DNA from: Usnea hakonensis
Taxonomy: Eukaryota; Ascomycota; Lecanoromycetes; Lecanorales; Parmeliaceae
Direction: 5' to 3'
Assembly: GCA_013423325.1 (NCBI GenBank)
Contig: BLJB01000001.1
Span: 372,001-436,000 of the forward strand
DNA: 64,000 nt
This document shows positions 45,389 through 57,320 of this stretch, piece after piece; position 1 is the first letter of the stretch; each line of letters begins with the position of its first letter. A model generated the notes under the pieces. That model made no database searches. It saw only the letters and a list, made by a program, of their open reading frames with translations, and was not told the DNA's origin. The translations under genes and the position numbers were made by a program.

Positions 45389-47090
45389 CTATCGTAAAGT
45401 ACTGGGCTGCAACCGAGGACTAGTGGGTGGACTTCCTACCCGGCCCTCGGTGGTGTAAGCCTGGCCCGGTTGATTCCCAAAGTTCATGCTCTGTGGTTGG
45501 TATCCTGGACTTGAGAGTGGGCTTGCGTACGCTCCTGGTATGGGCACTGCATCGTATGTCTGCTCCCCAGGCGCTGCTGGGACATGCTCCTGGACCTGAG
45601 GCGCTGGGTCAAACCCATCCTGCGACAGAGCAGGAGTCGCAGAGTGAACCTTGATCGGAGGCGGCTGTAAGTTGAATGGCTTCGGTTGTGAGAACGACTG
45701 GTGTTTCGAAGCAAATTGGGTCGACTCGTTGTAACATTCACCGTTCTCTGCTGCATTGATTGGGTCATCGTGAAGATGCGCAGGAAATGTAGAGGCCATG
45801 GGAGTCTTCTGGAAGCCGGGGGTATTGGGTGCAGATTGACTTCTGAGCTGAGCAAGATAAAGATCAGAGCGAGCTTTGTCACGCAGATCCATGGATTTGG
45901 CGAGTCTGCGCTTGGTGTGGAAGCGGTAAAAGACAATGGCGTAAATGCTGATGGTGAGAACTTCGACAATGATCTCGATGAAAGCGCAAAGCAGCGACCA
46001 GTTCTACAGGCGTGGATCAGCATATAGGCTTTCCTCATCAATTCCTGACCTACATACCTGAAGTCTGCAGATCAAAGCGTAATCGACGTCTTGTTGAAAT
46101 AGATCCTTGCGCTTGCCGTCCTTGCAAGACCATCCCCACATATCCTTGCCACCCCCGTTCTTCTTGCTTTGATTCAATATTGCAGCACCGATAGCCCACA
46201 TGACTATACTAAACGTGAAGAAAGCTATGGAGAAGAAAGTGTAATAGATGGCGGCTTTCTGTGCTCGCTTGTGACCACCTCGCCAGTACGCGTAGAATAT
46301 GCCGAGAGAGAACGCTAACGAGACGCACGCGATGCAGAGCAGGGTAATTTGCGGCCACGTCTTCTGATTAGGAGCCCAAGCTGGGAGATTACTCCTCGGG
46401 GGGAGAGATTTAGTGGTATTGAATATCGTAAAAGTTGTCGAGAGCATGGATAAGACGATGAGGCTGCAACTGAAATTGGTTACTCGAAGACACATTTTTG
46501 CCATTCGAACTCGGACTTTGACTTTCTGGAATCTAGTCAGCATTCAGTCCAGCGAACTGCCATTGACCTCGTACCAAGTCCTTTGCATTTTCCTTCTCTG
46601 AATGGTCTTCGTGTTTCTCCAAAATCTGTTCTTCATGGAATGTTGGGCTGAGTGGATTCGCAAGTCGCCCAGGGGTCCCTGGTGGCTTCAAGGCACTTTT
46701 CAGAGGGGAGTTTGGGGTCAGTGGAACTTCCACACCCGCATAGGATGAATGCTTGGAGGCTTGGTTGTCGGCCACGTAGCCGAAACCCACATCTGAGGGT
46801 TGTAATTGGGGCATGAGGTGCTGAGTGGTTACCGGAGGATTGACGAAAGGTGAGCGCCCTGCTGTGCTGGGGCCGATGGGTGAATTGACCGATGTTGCTT
46901 CAGCGAAGCGAGCTGTCCTGGGCGTTTTGATCGAAAGACCGGACGAAGAACTTGACGACGTCCTCGAACGGACAGTCACTTTATTGTTCTTTACCTTGTC
47001 GTCTGTGAGGTTTCGTTGCGGCAGAGGCCGCTTTGGATCAGAGTCTAGAGGAGATACTGGATCGTAAGCTCGAGGTTGAACGTTCGACAT
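45389..47090 (-). CDS. Fungal four-TM membrane protein, function unknown
   Basis: Exons are 47090-46575, 46525-46058 and 46003-45389, with introns of 49 and 54 nt; product 532 aa. The N-terminal 170 residues are Ser/Thr/Pro-rich and disordered. Four hydrophobic segments follow: NFSCSLIVLSMLSTTFTIF, TLLCIACVSLAFSLGIFYA, YYTFFSIAFFTFSIVMWAIGAAI, and NWSLLCAFIEIIVEVLTISIYAIVF after the second intron. A Cys/Lys-rich loop (WGWSCKDGKRKD) sits between TM3 and TM4. The tail is long and Pro/Gln-rich. The arrangement looks like a MARVEL-type or related tetraspan protein. I chose the Met at 47090 because the 58 residues upstream (from 47264) do not read as part of this hydrophilic domain; the longer start cannot be excluded. 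Confidence 0.82.
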
Positions 47091-48317
47091 GCTAAGCGAC
47101 GGTGCGGCTGAGGCGAGATGCTCAAGTGCGCAGTTTATTGAGAAGTACGATCTGCGTCTTGGAAGACAAGTGAAGAGGGTGGTGAAGAGGATAGTGAATG
47201 GTCTCAACAAGATGCAGCTCTTGAGGAGATTTGCAAGGTGGAAAGGAAGAAGAAGCCGTGACAAGAGAAGACAAGGCCTACTTGGAGGGTCGTGAACGGA
47301 TACGCTGGGATGCTTCTCTGGAAGCGCTGGGCCTCAAGCTCTGAAACCCATTAATAGAAATTGGAAGGGTGGGCAAATGGTAATGAGCAATGAGCAGAGT
47401 CAGACTCAGGGAAAGCAGAGCATGGTTAATAGTCCGGGCGCGAACCCCCAGGAAAGAAAATCAGAGTGATAGAGGTGGGGCTTTGGAAGGTGTGATAGGT
47501 TGAAGGTTGGATAATTAGGCCAGTCGAAGCTCAGAAATAGAGCGTAGACGCCCGGAAAGCAAGTGCCATCCTTTGATGCATGTGCTAAAATGCATTAGTG
47601 TCTAGTGATTACTCTGACTACTTACCATAGCGTTCACAGGAGGTGGGTACCTGGGCGCTTCCATCGTCCATGAGCTGGTCGTGGACGCTGTTCCTCCGTA
47701 GTACACACATTTCTCGATTGGAGGCGCGTGATCAAGACAGCAGTTGTTGACTCTAGGACAGGTGTCGTAGGAAGACTTCTACTCTATGGTCAGTGCAGGA
47801 TAACAAGGTACCTAAGAGTATGAGTACTTACTTTATTCCTTTCAATTGTCAGAATCAATCGAACCAATGAAACAACGTTCTGATTGCAGCGGCTAGACGA
47901 GAGTAAACATGGGGTGGTATTAATATTTGCTTCCCGAACATTTCCAGGTTTAGAGTACTTTAAATTGGGCTCTGTGTCGCTTGGTTGGCTCGCGATGCTC
48001 CGGGGCTACTTTTTGGCCTTACCTAAAAGAGCTAAAGCTAAGATCCCGTGAGTGAGGTGCTCGTGCTCTAATAATAATACCCTTGAAATTCGCCGATCAT
48101 CGCTATCTTCTTGACTATCTATCCTCAACACTAAATCATGTTTGGAGGGGCTTCTCTAGTACATACATGTACCAACAAATCTAAAGAGCTGAGGTTCGAG
48201 TACTGTACACAGTGCTAGCGACAGTGCACTTGCCGTCATACGTGCTGTCTTCTACGGAAACGCCATGATGGAAAAATCTTCAAAATGCCACCGGAGAATT
48301 CGAGAATTCTAGCCCTG
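47091..48317. other. Intergenic region (four-TM gene promoter and MFS 3' end)
   Basis: 1.23 kb. On the minus strand, two donor-like GTAAGTA sequences (around 47621-47628 and 47825-47832) could mark 5'-UTR introns of the four-TM gene. No coding feature is supported. Confidence 0.4.
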
Positions 48318-50633
48318 CTAGATTGAGGCAGCATCGATTTTCTTCCCTTTCACCGACTTCCATTCCATGCCGAGCGAGCCAATAATGGATAAGGATCCCA
48401 TGGCAACAGCAACGTAGTATGTGGTTACCAGTGCATCGTTGTATGCGAGTAAGACGCCTGGAAGACTTTGTGAGTCAACGGCGTCTCGTAGGCTTGTTGC
48501 CCCCGTCTTAAGAACGATGTCCGGGTTTAGGATAGGGACATTGGTGGCGAGATTCGCGGAAAGATGCGTGGTGAAGAGGTTTTGTCCAACTGCGACAAAC
48601 AGAGCTCCCCCGAGGTTAAGACAGAAATTCATGATCGCTGTTTGAGATTCTGGGATCAGTGTTGCCTACCGGTCAGTGTAGAGTTTCTTCAAACGTACCT
48701 GTTGCTGTTGGAACATCGTCCAGAGTGCAAACGGTCTGAGCAGCAATGATCGGTTGTTGCATGCCGGAGCCGACACCACATCCGTAGAGAGCCTGGAAAC
48801 CAATCCACATGCCATGGCCAGTCCCAACTTTAAATGTAGATATTGCGCCAGCACCAGTGGCCATAAGTATGGATGAGAGGATCATGAACGGAGTATAGTA
48901 GCCAAGGGCAGTGATGCCAATGCCAGCGATTATGGATATGATGACGACACCAAGTATCATAGGGAGATTCCTGATCCCAGACTCGACGGCTGACACTCCT
49001 TTGATTGCTTGAAACCAGATGGGAATGTAGTAGACCACTATGTGATCCATGATTAGTACTTTCTTTCGTGGCAAACAGCCCAAGCTATATGGAACATGTG
49101 TGGTTTGAAAAGAAGATTTGGTAATTGAAATTGTACGTACGAATGAAGAATGAGGCACCCAAACAGAATACGAACCATGCACCAAAGATTATGCTCCGAT
49201 TCTTGAGGATTCGTAGTGGAATTGTTGCATTGTCCCCTTGCCATACCTGTACGCCCGCAAAGCCAATACCGAGTATACCAGCGATGACGAAGAGCGCAAT
49301 GATCCTTCCTATACGGGATCAGCGGAACAGCACCCCGATCATATCGAGACTCCAAAGACAGGGGATCTCACCATCATTCCAGTGGTATTTCGATCCTCCC
49401 CATTGCAAGGCAAGTAAAAGACATATAATACAAGGCAAGAAGATGATTGTGCCGACAGGATCGAATTGCTTCGTGCGTTCCCGGAAGCCGATCGAATTCT
49501 CTTGTTCACGGGGAGGTGAAGTAAAAAACAATGCGATGCCGACGATCGTCACGGCCCCAATAGGTAAGTTAATATAGAAGCACCATCTCCACGAGACTTT
49601 ATCTGTAAAAGCACCTCCCATCAGAGGCCCAGCTACTGACGCCTAGGCAAGTCTCCTGTCAGCAATTGCTCTTTATGGTTTGGGATCGGAGTAGCCAATG
49701 ATGTCCATAGATGTCGAAAGTCGTAAAGAAATTTTACGCTTCCCAAGGACGTCAGAGATCAAGGTCTAAGGGGAGTGGTAGGGTAAGCCATTACCAGACC
49801 GTACATGCCACCAATAAGTCCCGAATAGATCGGTCTCTTGACGAGGGGGACTGCGTATGCTATGATGACAAGAGCGCCGGAGAATATGCCGGCACTTCCA
49901 ACGCCTGCGACTGCGCGACCGATTATTAAAGCTACAGAGGTTGGCGCAGCTCCACAAATCACTAGAATGGTGGTCAGCATCAAATGTTTACGGTATCAAA
50001 GTTGGGGTATATTGGGTACCTGAACCGACTTCGAATATAAGGATAGCGGTCAAGTAGACATATTTGATGCTAAAGAATGTGTATAGTTTGCCAAAGAAAA
50101 GTTGGAGGGCACAGCAGGTGAGCAAATAGGCTGAGAAAAAGAGTGGGTTAGGCTGAGATTCCAATATGACAGGAGTGTATGATTACCTGCTGCATACCAA
50201 CCGACATCATCGAGAGCTTTGAAATGATCTGTAATCTTCGGGATTGCAGTGGCAATTATGGTATTATCCTGGACTGGTATCAGTATCTGACTCACTGAGT
50301 GGGGGTTCGAATGGGATTAACCAAAGCCATGAGGAATACTGAAAGGCATAATGAGGCCACAATTATGCCCAGCTTCGCTCCAGAGGGATATTCCGGTTCG
50401 TCTGAAGGCTTGTCTAATGCTTTTGCTTCTTCCAGAGGTGTTCTCTCCATGACATCTTTCTCGCCCTCTTGTTCGAACTCCTGCTTGGAGGAAGTGGGCA
50501 CTGGGATAGTTTCTTTTTCTGTCTGACTCGTAGATGAGGGATGACTCGAGGGAATGACTGCGGGGTCAGAACTATCGTCTTCAATGTTGAGAGGTGCGGC
50601 ACGCCGTTTTGAAAAGAGACCGAATGATCTCAT
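48318..50633 (-). CDS. Major facilitator superfamily transporter, DHA2 (14-TM) drug/toxin efflux type
   Basis: Eight exons: 50633-50322, 50268-50187, 50130-50020, 49961-49795, 49642-49372, 49308-49141, 49037-48699 and 48649-48318; product about 593 aa. All phases agree. A hydrophilic acidic N-terminus of about 85 residues precedes TM1 (KLGIIVASLCLSVFLMAL), which reads into DNTIIATAIPKIT, the D1 motif of the DHA2 family. The motif-C region GRAVAGVGSAGIFSGALVII, then ASVAGPLMGGAFTDKVSWRWCFYINLPIG, is typical of fungal aflatoxin/azole-efflux type pumps. Intron 1 has a weak GTTAAT donor, and intron 4 (49643-49794) is the longest. No biosynthetic genes flank it, so substrate and role are open. Confidence 0.9.
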
Positions 50634-51381
50634 GATGAATAGTAAAGTCGCTGGAAAAGAGGAAAGCCTGAAAGGATGGGATATCTCCTGATAAGTTATT
50701 AAATCTCAATTGCCAATTGTCAGTTGTCAGTTGCAAAAAGAAATCGATCCATTGATGTAGGAAGAGTACTGCACAGTACTTTATACTATTAGACTTAGAT
50801 CATGATGTTGTTGACGGGAATTAATTAAGAAGCTTCTTTACGAGTACGTAAAGTAAGTAGGTACTTACCTTACCTAAAACTACCTACGAGCCTACGATGA
50901 TCGGACTCTCGCTGTCGCGCATATCTTCCAAGTCCGAAGCGGCTCAAAGTAGATCCGTCCTCTCCTTATCTCTTTATCTTATCTACCGTACTTTACTCTA
51001 CCAAGTAAGGTGCCCTATCATACATTTTGAGTACTACGGGGGCGCGCGTTTTGTCAAAGTAAAGCAACGAGTTACTATTTGAGCTCTCTTTTCGTTTTAT
51101 TCATGAGAATGCACCGCGAGTTTTCGAGTCCTTGAGAACCCCGATTTTCATAATGCATACCTTAATCATAAAGTAACCCCACATGTGACATGCCTCCCCT
51201 TTCCCGAGCTTACCCCGCCAAATCAACTCTAACCTCGGCTGTTTCCGTCTGACGGTCAGATCTTTATGGTAAACGTATACCTCTTTTGATCTGAAGTACG
51301 ACTACCTTACGTACTTTACCTTACACCAAGCTTCCATCCTTCCCAGACCTACTTCACCTTTTCCCCTAAATCATCTCGACT
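50634..51381. promoter_or_regulatory. Divergent promoter region (MFS / SEC53)
   Basis: 748 bp between divergent starts. It is dense in ACCTTAC/GTACTTAC/GTAAGTAGGTAC words (50838-50885 and 51298-51325). A near-copy of the recurrent decamer (TTACGAGTAC) ends near 50846. No RNA gene is seen. Confidence 0.45.
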
Positions 51382-52337
51382 ATGTATACCGAAGCAGCCA
51401 GCGTTTACCCTCCCTTAGAGAGTCGTTCAATCAAGAACACAATATGTCTCTTCGACGTTGATGATACCCTCACCCCAGCTCGTCGGAGTGTCTCGCCCGA
51501 GATGCTTCAACTGCTCTCTGCCCTTCGTCATAAATGCGCTATAGGCTTTGTTGGTGGCTCTGACCTTGTCAAACAGCAAGAGCAGCTCGGAACGCCCTCG
51601 ATCCCCGTCACTGGCCTCTTTGACTTCTGTTTCGCCGAGAATGGCTTAACAGCTTATAGACTGGGCGAACAATTGTCGAGCCAGAGTTTCATCGGATGGC
51701 TGGGCCAAGAAAAGTACAAGCCGCTGGTCAATTTCTGTTTGAAGTACATTGCAGATATCGAATGTCCTGTAAAAACTGGAACTTTCGTCGAGTTCAGGTA
51801 CGTGGTGATTCAGTCTGCTGTACTTTGTGGTGGTGAGATTGTATTCTTCTTGTCTTTACCTGCGCTAACGATATTCCCGGTCACAATAAAGGAGAGGAAT
51901 GATCAATGTCTCACCAGTCGGCCGCAACGCCAGTACAGAAGAGCGCAATGCCTATGAAAAATATGACAAGCAGCACCAAATCCGTGCCCACTTTGTCGAG
52001 GCTTTGAAAGCGAAATTCGGTGACCTTGGCCTTACGTACGTTGGCTGTGCTGTTCTCAAACCCACCGGCTGATATCTGCTATCATAGCTACTCAATTGGC
52101 GGACAAATTTCCTTCGATGTATTTCCTACTGGTTGGGACAAGACTTACTGTCTGCAACACTTGAAGGCAGAAACTTCTCTAAGTGGTGTCGATTACTCAA
52201 CTATCCACTTCTTTGGCGACAAGACATACAAAGGCGGGAATGATTATGAGATTTTCGAAGATCCCAGAACGATTGGGCATAGTGTCCAAAATCCGGAGGA
52301 CACGATGAGAATTCTGAAAGAGCTGTTCGACCTATAG
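51382..52337 (+). CDS. sec53: Phosphomannomutase (eukaryotic PMM, HAD family)
   Basis: Converts mannose-6-phosphate to mannose-1-phosphate for GDP-mannose, needed for N-/O-glycosylation and GPI anchors. Exons are 51382-51797, 51892-52035 and 52088-52337 (introns 94 and 52 nt); product 269 aa. The catalytic FDVDDTLTPAR (residues 24-34; Asp25 nucleophile, Asp27 acid/base) is intact. Further motifs are FAENGLTAY, GTFVEFRRGMINVSPVGRNAS formed across intron 1, YSIGGQISFDVFPTGWDKTYCL across intron 2, and HFFGDKTYKGGNDYEI. Choosing AAAG/G as acceptor of intron 1 keeps the family length (EFRRGM); the next AG would delete one residue. Confidence 0.96.
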
Positions 52338-52770
52338 GCGCAGACACTTCGTACCAGAAATTTGGTGAGTATTTCTTTGCCAAAGCTTCTCAGAGAGCTT
52401 GAATAAAAGGTCATAGATATAGAACAAGAGCATTAGATTTCCTTAATTCTCTTCTAGCATAGCGGTGCCTAATAGTGGTTTGACTCTACATGGAAGTGGT
52501 GATGCTTTTGCGGCAAAGACTCTCCAATGTCTCCACATTCTACCTACCGCTCTTGTCTTACATTTATATCCTAAAACCCACAGGATGTTGGTAGCCCCGT
52601 CATTTTATTTCGCTTTCTGTCGGATTATTGTCGTTCAACCCACTCACCCAGCATCAGCGGAGATTGTGAACCATGCCAAAATCGCAAATCGCTTAATTGA
52701 TATATAATTAACAATGATTGTAGTATGATTGAGAGCACGCACCGTACATCACCATGGTAATACAGCATTG
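52338..52770. other. Convergent 3' intergenic region
   Basis: 433 bp between the SEC53 stop and the stop of the DUF1640 gene. No feature is supported beyond likely 3' UTRs. Confidence 0.5.
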
Positions 52771-53761
52771 TCACATGAGTAAACGCCAGGCACCGAGGAT
52801 CAGTGCAGCCGTTCCTGTACATACACCCCTAGGTATGTAAGCATAAACCGTACACCTCACCACACTCATACTTCTTTCATATCTTGGGCTGGTTACTTAC
52901 ATCAGCCACTGTAGAGTGCTAAATTTGACCCCCTCAACCCTCTCTCTCAGGCCTGCAACCTCTTGCTCTATCCTTGTTTCTGTCTCCTTAATCTTCAGCT
53001 CTTGTCCCTTGGCTTCCTCTCTGATTCGACCCTTCTCAAGGTTCAAATCTAATCTCACGCTCGCTTGAGCACGGTTTACTTCGTCACGAAGTCTGGAGCT
53101 AAGCTTCGCCAGATCATTAGACAATCGCTCGTGCGAGGCCAGAGTCATCGATGTGTCGCTAGAATCGAGGGCCAGGAGCTCAGAGCGGAGTTTTGTGAAA
53201 TCGACCTTTTGTGTGTAGGTGCTTCGATCGGCATCTGCAGAAGGAAGAGAGTCAGTGACAGATTGGCAGACGCTGCAGACTGAAGGCTGGGAGACCTTCT
53301 CGTAGGACCATGGTGCGCGTCAGATTCTGGATGGACTCCTCGATTACATCTGAAAGCACGAGCATCATGGCTTTTGACTGTTCTTCCGAAAAACCTTCAT
53401 CTTTAAGACGTTGCACGAATTTCAGGGTGTCGAAATGATGGTCGCGAGAGAGGGTTGGGGTCGTCGAGAAGCATTGTCCTTGATTATGTGAGGGGTAGGG
53501 GGTTCTGGGGAGTAGTAGATTTTGCCAATGGGTACCCAAAGGTGAAAATGATTGTTCTCTATTTCTGCATCTTCGTGCTACTGATAAGACAGAGAGTGTG
53601 GGCTTGTTCCAAGGGGCGGAAGTAGAAGGATGTAATCGGGACGCAATAGCCGAGGGTGAAGGGCTTGAGGCTTTCCATGATAGCTGTGGCAGCAGGAATC
53701 GCGGTATAGGAGCAGCACTCGGGCTCATGATGGGAGCAGCTTGGAATATTGACCTATTCAT
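52771..53761 (-). CDS. DUF1640/CCDC90 family mitochondrial coiled-coil protein (MCUR1/Fmp32-like)
   Basis: Exons are 53761-53296, 53234-52901 and the small 52828-52771; product 285 aa. The N-terminus is Ser/Pro/Arg-rich without acidic residues, a probable mitochondrial presequence. The core starts FDTLKFVQRLKDEGFSEEQSKAMM, with VLREDADRSTYTQKVDFTKLRSEL formed across intron 1, then a coiled coil to ERVEGVKFSTLQWLM. Exon 3 adds GVCTGTAALILGAWRLLM, the C-terminal inner-membrane anchor expected of this family; it is easily missed because it is only 58 nt. Animal relatives modulate mitochondrial calcium uptake or complex IV assembly, and yeast relatives affect proline metabolism. The role here is unproven. 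A second Met at 53728 could also be the start. Confidence 0.9.
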
Positions 53762-54079
53762 GCAGGTGGAGGTTTCCTGCGTCTTTCAAGGGGGGGGGGG
53801 TTATTGTGAGTATCGGAGGATCGTATCCTTGGCGATCCTTGGCACTCACGCGGGACACGCAAAGTCCTGAACGCCAAGACTCCGCCACTTTCCGGAAGAG
53901 GTAGTAAAGGTAGACCACACCGTAAATTCCATTTATCTGGACATCTGCTCCACACCTGGCTCTGAATCATGCCTATCATCGACAATGCGTACTTTCAAGC
54001 CACCTGACCCGCCCCTTAAATGTGTCCTCAACGCCAGCCGCTAATGGAAAGGTACAGACGACAAATAACACAATTCCTG
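53762..54079. promoter_or_regulatory. Promoter region of the DUF1640 gene
   Basis: 318 bp between same-strand genes, with a poly-G run near 53790-53800. No other feature is visible. Confidence 0.4.
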
Positions 54080-56741
54080 TTAACCATCCTCAGTTATCTC
54101 AGCGGTGAAATCCTTTTCAATTCTTAATTCCTCCAAGCCTGGCTCATTTCCTAAGGTCAGTCCCTTTTCGTTAGCCAAATGCAAGAGGCATATAAAGCAA
54201 TAAGACGTTGAGATGTCAGCCATCGCTTGCTTGGGATAGACTTGTTGTAGGTTATTCATCACAGACGTGAATTTCAAGGGTGTTTCGCCAGGTTCTGACG
54301 AAAACCCAGAAGGAGCAAGAGCTTTGGGATCCTTCTGCGCACATGTTAGATATCGAGTGTTGAAGAGGAACAAAAATTACCAACCTCTTCGAACCCAATG
54401 CCTCTCCACATCTCCTCTTTCAATCTCCGCACGTCAACCTTCTTTGCTACCCGGGCATATTGCATATACTCTGGCCGTACTCGTCGATTTTGTGTTACAA
54501 GCTGCGTCCCAAAAGCACCTTCCCGGCCGTCTCCGGTGCCATTCAGAGCTTCTGCAATCCCTTGGCTTTCGACTCCAGCATCACCTCCCAGAATTGGAGA
54601 GAATGCTTCTCTAGCGTCCGCGAATTCCTCGTCGTCGTCTGGAAGTCCATCGGGAAATTCAAGTCCATCATCTTGGAAGAAATTAGCGTCGTAGTTGCCC
54701 TGTGGCCCTCCTTCGTCCGGCGAGGCCTGATTCGCCACATTTTCCTTCCGCGCCCAAAACGCTTCGTCCACATTGTTTTCCGGTATCTCTTCCTGCATTG
54801 ATTTTGTACGACTGCTGGATTCTCGTGAGCCCATCCGCGCTTTGGGTTTGAGAAACAGTCCTAAAAGCTGCCGCGAATTAAATTGTTTATCATCAGGTAG
54901 GAGATTTCTCGTCTTTGATTTCCATTGCGTTTTAGGCAAGGAAATGGCCGCATTCGAACTCGCTGGCGTGTACAGAATCTCCGCCAGGGCTGGACTTAGG
55001 GGAGATGCAAAGTCAATCTCAAAAGGTTCTTTTTCCTTTCTCCTCGATTGGACTGGTGCAGAAGCTTTACTGATGTCTTTGATTCTCCGTATCCTCCAAT
55101 GCTCCGGTCCAGCCCAATTCTTTCGTAAGGCATTGTCGAAATAGCTGAGAATATCCTCGTGCCCTCCATCCGGATTTTTGTGGTGCAGGGACACTGCGTA
55201 CTGATTGTTGTCCAGATTGAAACCGCCGACCCCTGCAGCTTCTCCCGGGTTACTTTCACCATTGCCTCCTTCCTCGAAACCTGTATCTCCAAAATGCGTT
55301 TGTGGTTCAATGGCAGCACTCTTTGCCCATGCCTCACCACCCTCCCCAAAGCCGGCTTCAGCACCAATCTCAAACCCACCAAGAACCCCGTCATCCTCTT
55401 CGTCAAATCCTGCGACATCGCCGTCGATGAATATGCCAGTCTGGTCACCAAGGTCCCCAGATACAGGATTTATCCTCCCTTCTCGACAGTCCTCTGATGA
55501 TTTTATGAATGGAATGTCTAAAGACCCAGCTGGACCGCCTAGGTCGAGGTTCTTCAGCGACGGACATATGTCTTGCTCATCCAATATTTCTAGGTTAGGA
55601 AAGAACTTGGTTCTCAAAGCATCAATGTCGATATCGCTTTGCTTAGCATCATTTGCTGTGCTTGCCCTCTTCGTTTCAGCCTCGGACACGTCTGCATGTT
55701 GTTCACCTGCTTGTGCGCCACTATTCCTTGTAGTGCTGTCGCCATCCACACTTGCGTCTCCGGCATCATCGCTACTGTCGAAAACGATCCTGCCAGTGGA
55801 ATCGATTGCTAGATGATTGAGGAGCAACCCCTTTGCCCCACCTTCGTCAAAGTCTGCTGAAGCCTTCTTGAAGAGAGGATCCACGGAGAACTCGAGCTCA
55901 AATTTCTTCAACTGCAACGATGCAAAGGATGGTGCTAGTGTCGCCTCTGATGATCGTTGCGCCTGCTACCCATTAGTCCCACAGTGCGAAGACATTTCAT
56001 GAAAATCGAGCGCACCCTTTTTTTCGCTTTTTTCTTCATCCCATCTTCATCTTCCTCGTCTTCTCCTCCTTCAGCATCTTCGCTCTGTCCTCCACCAGGA
56101 TGCCCCTTTTTGTTACCACTGTCTGCTAAGCCGCTCAACAATTTACCTGTCTCTGTTGCGACACTGTCTACCCGACTTGTGTAGATCTTTACACAGCCAT
56201 CCAAAGTACAGCTGGCCTTTTGAAAGTTGACGCCGTCCCCTTCCTTAAGCAATGACATATCATGGAAATAGTCAATTAAGGCGAAATTCCAGGAGTTCGT
56301 AGCATTGATCTTATTGTCGGTTGCCATCTTCATCCATTCCTCGAAGTTCGCCAGAATGGGAACTCGTTTCATCGGCGTCATTGCGCTGGCAGCAACAATT
56401 GAAAGCCCTACATCCTCAATGTTCTCTTTGCCCCTTGCAACCTGCGTCCGAGGAGTTTTGGGGCTGTCACTGGCTGCGCGGTCGTATTTGTTTAATTTTC
56501 GGATTGGAGAAGCCGCGGCTTTCAAAGAGTTCATCTGTAAATCATGAAGAGCTTGTCGTGACTGAAGGCGCACCGCCTTCTCCTGTCGGTCGTCATTGAG
56601 AGGGATCCTATAGAGGTCATTTTAGTTCGCTCTTGTCAATCTCACGTTTAGTACTCACTTTAAGGGCGACTGATGTGTCTGATCGTGAGGCGTTGTCGCA
56701 GTATTGTGCTTTGCACGCGGAGGTCTTGTGACCCGGGGCAT
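54080..56741 (-). CDS. brn1: Condensin subunit CAP-H / Brn1 (kleisin)
   Basis: Kleisin subunit that closes the condensin ring for mitotic chromosome compaction. Exons are 56741-56659, 56607-56016, 55962-54385 and 54334-54080, with introns of 51, 53 and 50 nt; product 835 aa. Exon 1 gives MPRVTRPPRA and joins SPLK to IPLNDDRQEKAVRLQS, the Brn1 lead-in. Conserved blocks are FEEWMKMATDNKINATNSW, IDYFHDMSLL, STLDGCVKIYTSRVDSVA (here CTLDGCVKIYTSRVDSVA), FEIDFASPLSP, EYMQYARVAKKVDVRRLKEEMWRGIGFEE and the C-terminal MNNLQQVYPKQAMADISTSYCFICLLHLANEKGL. Ser/Thr-Pro sites (SDSPKTPRT, MTPMKR) suggest CDK control. Intron 3 uses a weak GTTGGT donor. The gene diverges from CDC6. Confidence 0.95.
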
Positions 56742-57320
56742 TATGCTACAAAGGTGATTACAATACGTGGGTCGAATCGTGCGAAGTGCTTGGTGAAGCT
56801 TGTCGCGATCAAAATCAACAAACAAGCCGGAGGAGATCTACGGTGGTCGGAAAGTTTGCTCTGCGCAGAACAGCATAATTCTCATGCATAAATCCAAAGC
56901 CACACTCGCCACAATTTGATACAGCGCTAGGACTAGGCTCTTACTGGGCTTGGAAGAGACCCACCTTACCTTCTGGTCAGAGTCGGAGACCTCAAATTTT
57001 CCTATCACTCAGGAGCACATGAATGAATCTCCCCGTACTACCACTCTCAATAGAAATCTTAGATTGGGTTCCATCCAGGTGTGTTCCCGAAGCATTTGCA
57101 ATTGTCAAGCTTAGGTAGCCTTTCGCTGGGGGCACTATCCGATCGTCCGGACCTCTGTGGGGGACCGTGGGCACTTAAATTTATCTAAGCTGTAATTAGT
57201 TAGCTTAATCTGACACGCGATTCCGACGCGTTATCAGCGTCCGCAAAATATCTCGGTCCCCTTCAAAGGGCAACTTCGAGTAACACAAAGCAGCAAGAGC
57301 CAACCCCTTGATCAAGATCA
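56742..57320. promoter_or_regulatory. Divergent promoter region (BRN1 / CDC6)
   Basis: 579 bp between two cell-cycle genes. It contains a paired MCB-like element near the CDC6 side (57215-57231). Apart from that I see no clear motif. Confidence 0.5.
57215..57231. promoter_or_regulatory. Paired MCB-like element before CDC6
   Basis: ACGCGA at 57215-57220 and ACGCGT at 57226-57231, 11 bp apart, ending 89 bases before the CDC6 ATG. ACGCGT is the MluI cell-cycle box bound by MBF-type factors in yeasts. A single hexamer is common by chance, but a pair at this place is worth noting. Confidence 0.5.

Noticed and set aside
50290..50315. tRNA B-box-like GGTTCGAATGG
   Set aside because: No matching A-box or acceptor stem. 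The sequence lies in intron 1 of the MFS gene.
50322..52337. Toxin or secondary-metabolite cluster around the DHA2 transporter
   Set aside because: No synthase, P450, methyltransferase or pathway regulator nearby. The neighbours are housekeeping genes.
53785..53805. G-rich run as a telomere or G-quadruplex site
   Set aside because: A single homopolymer run of about ten G; no tandem telomeric units and no spaced G-tracts.
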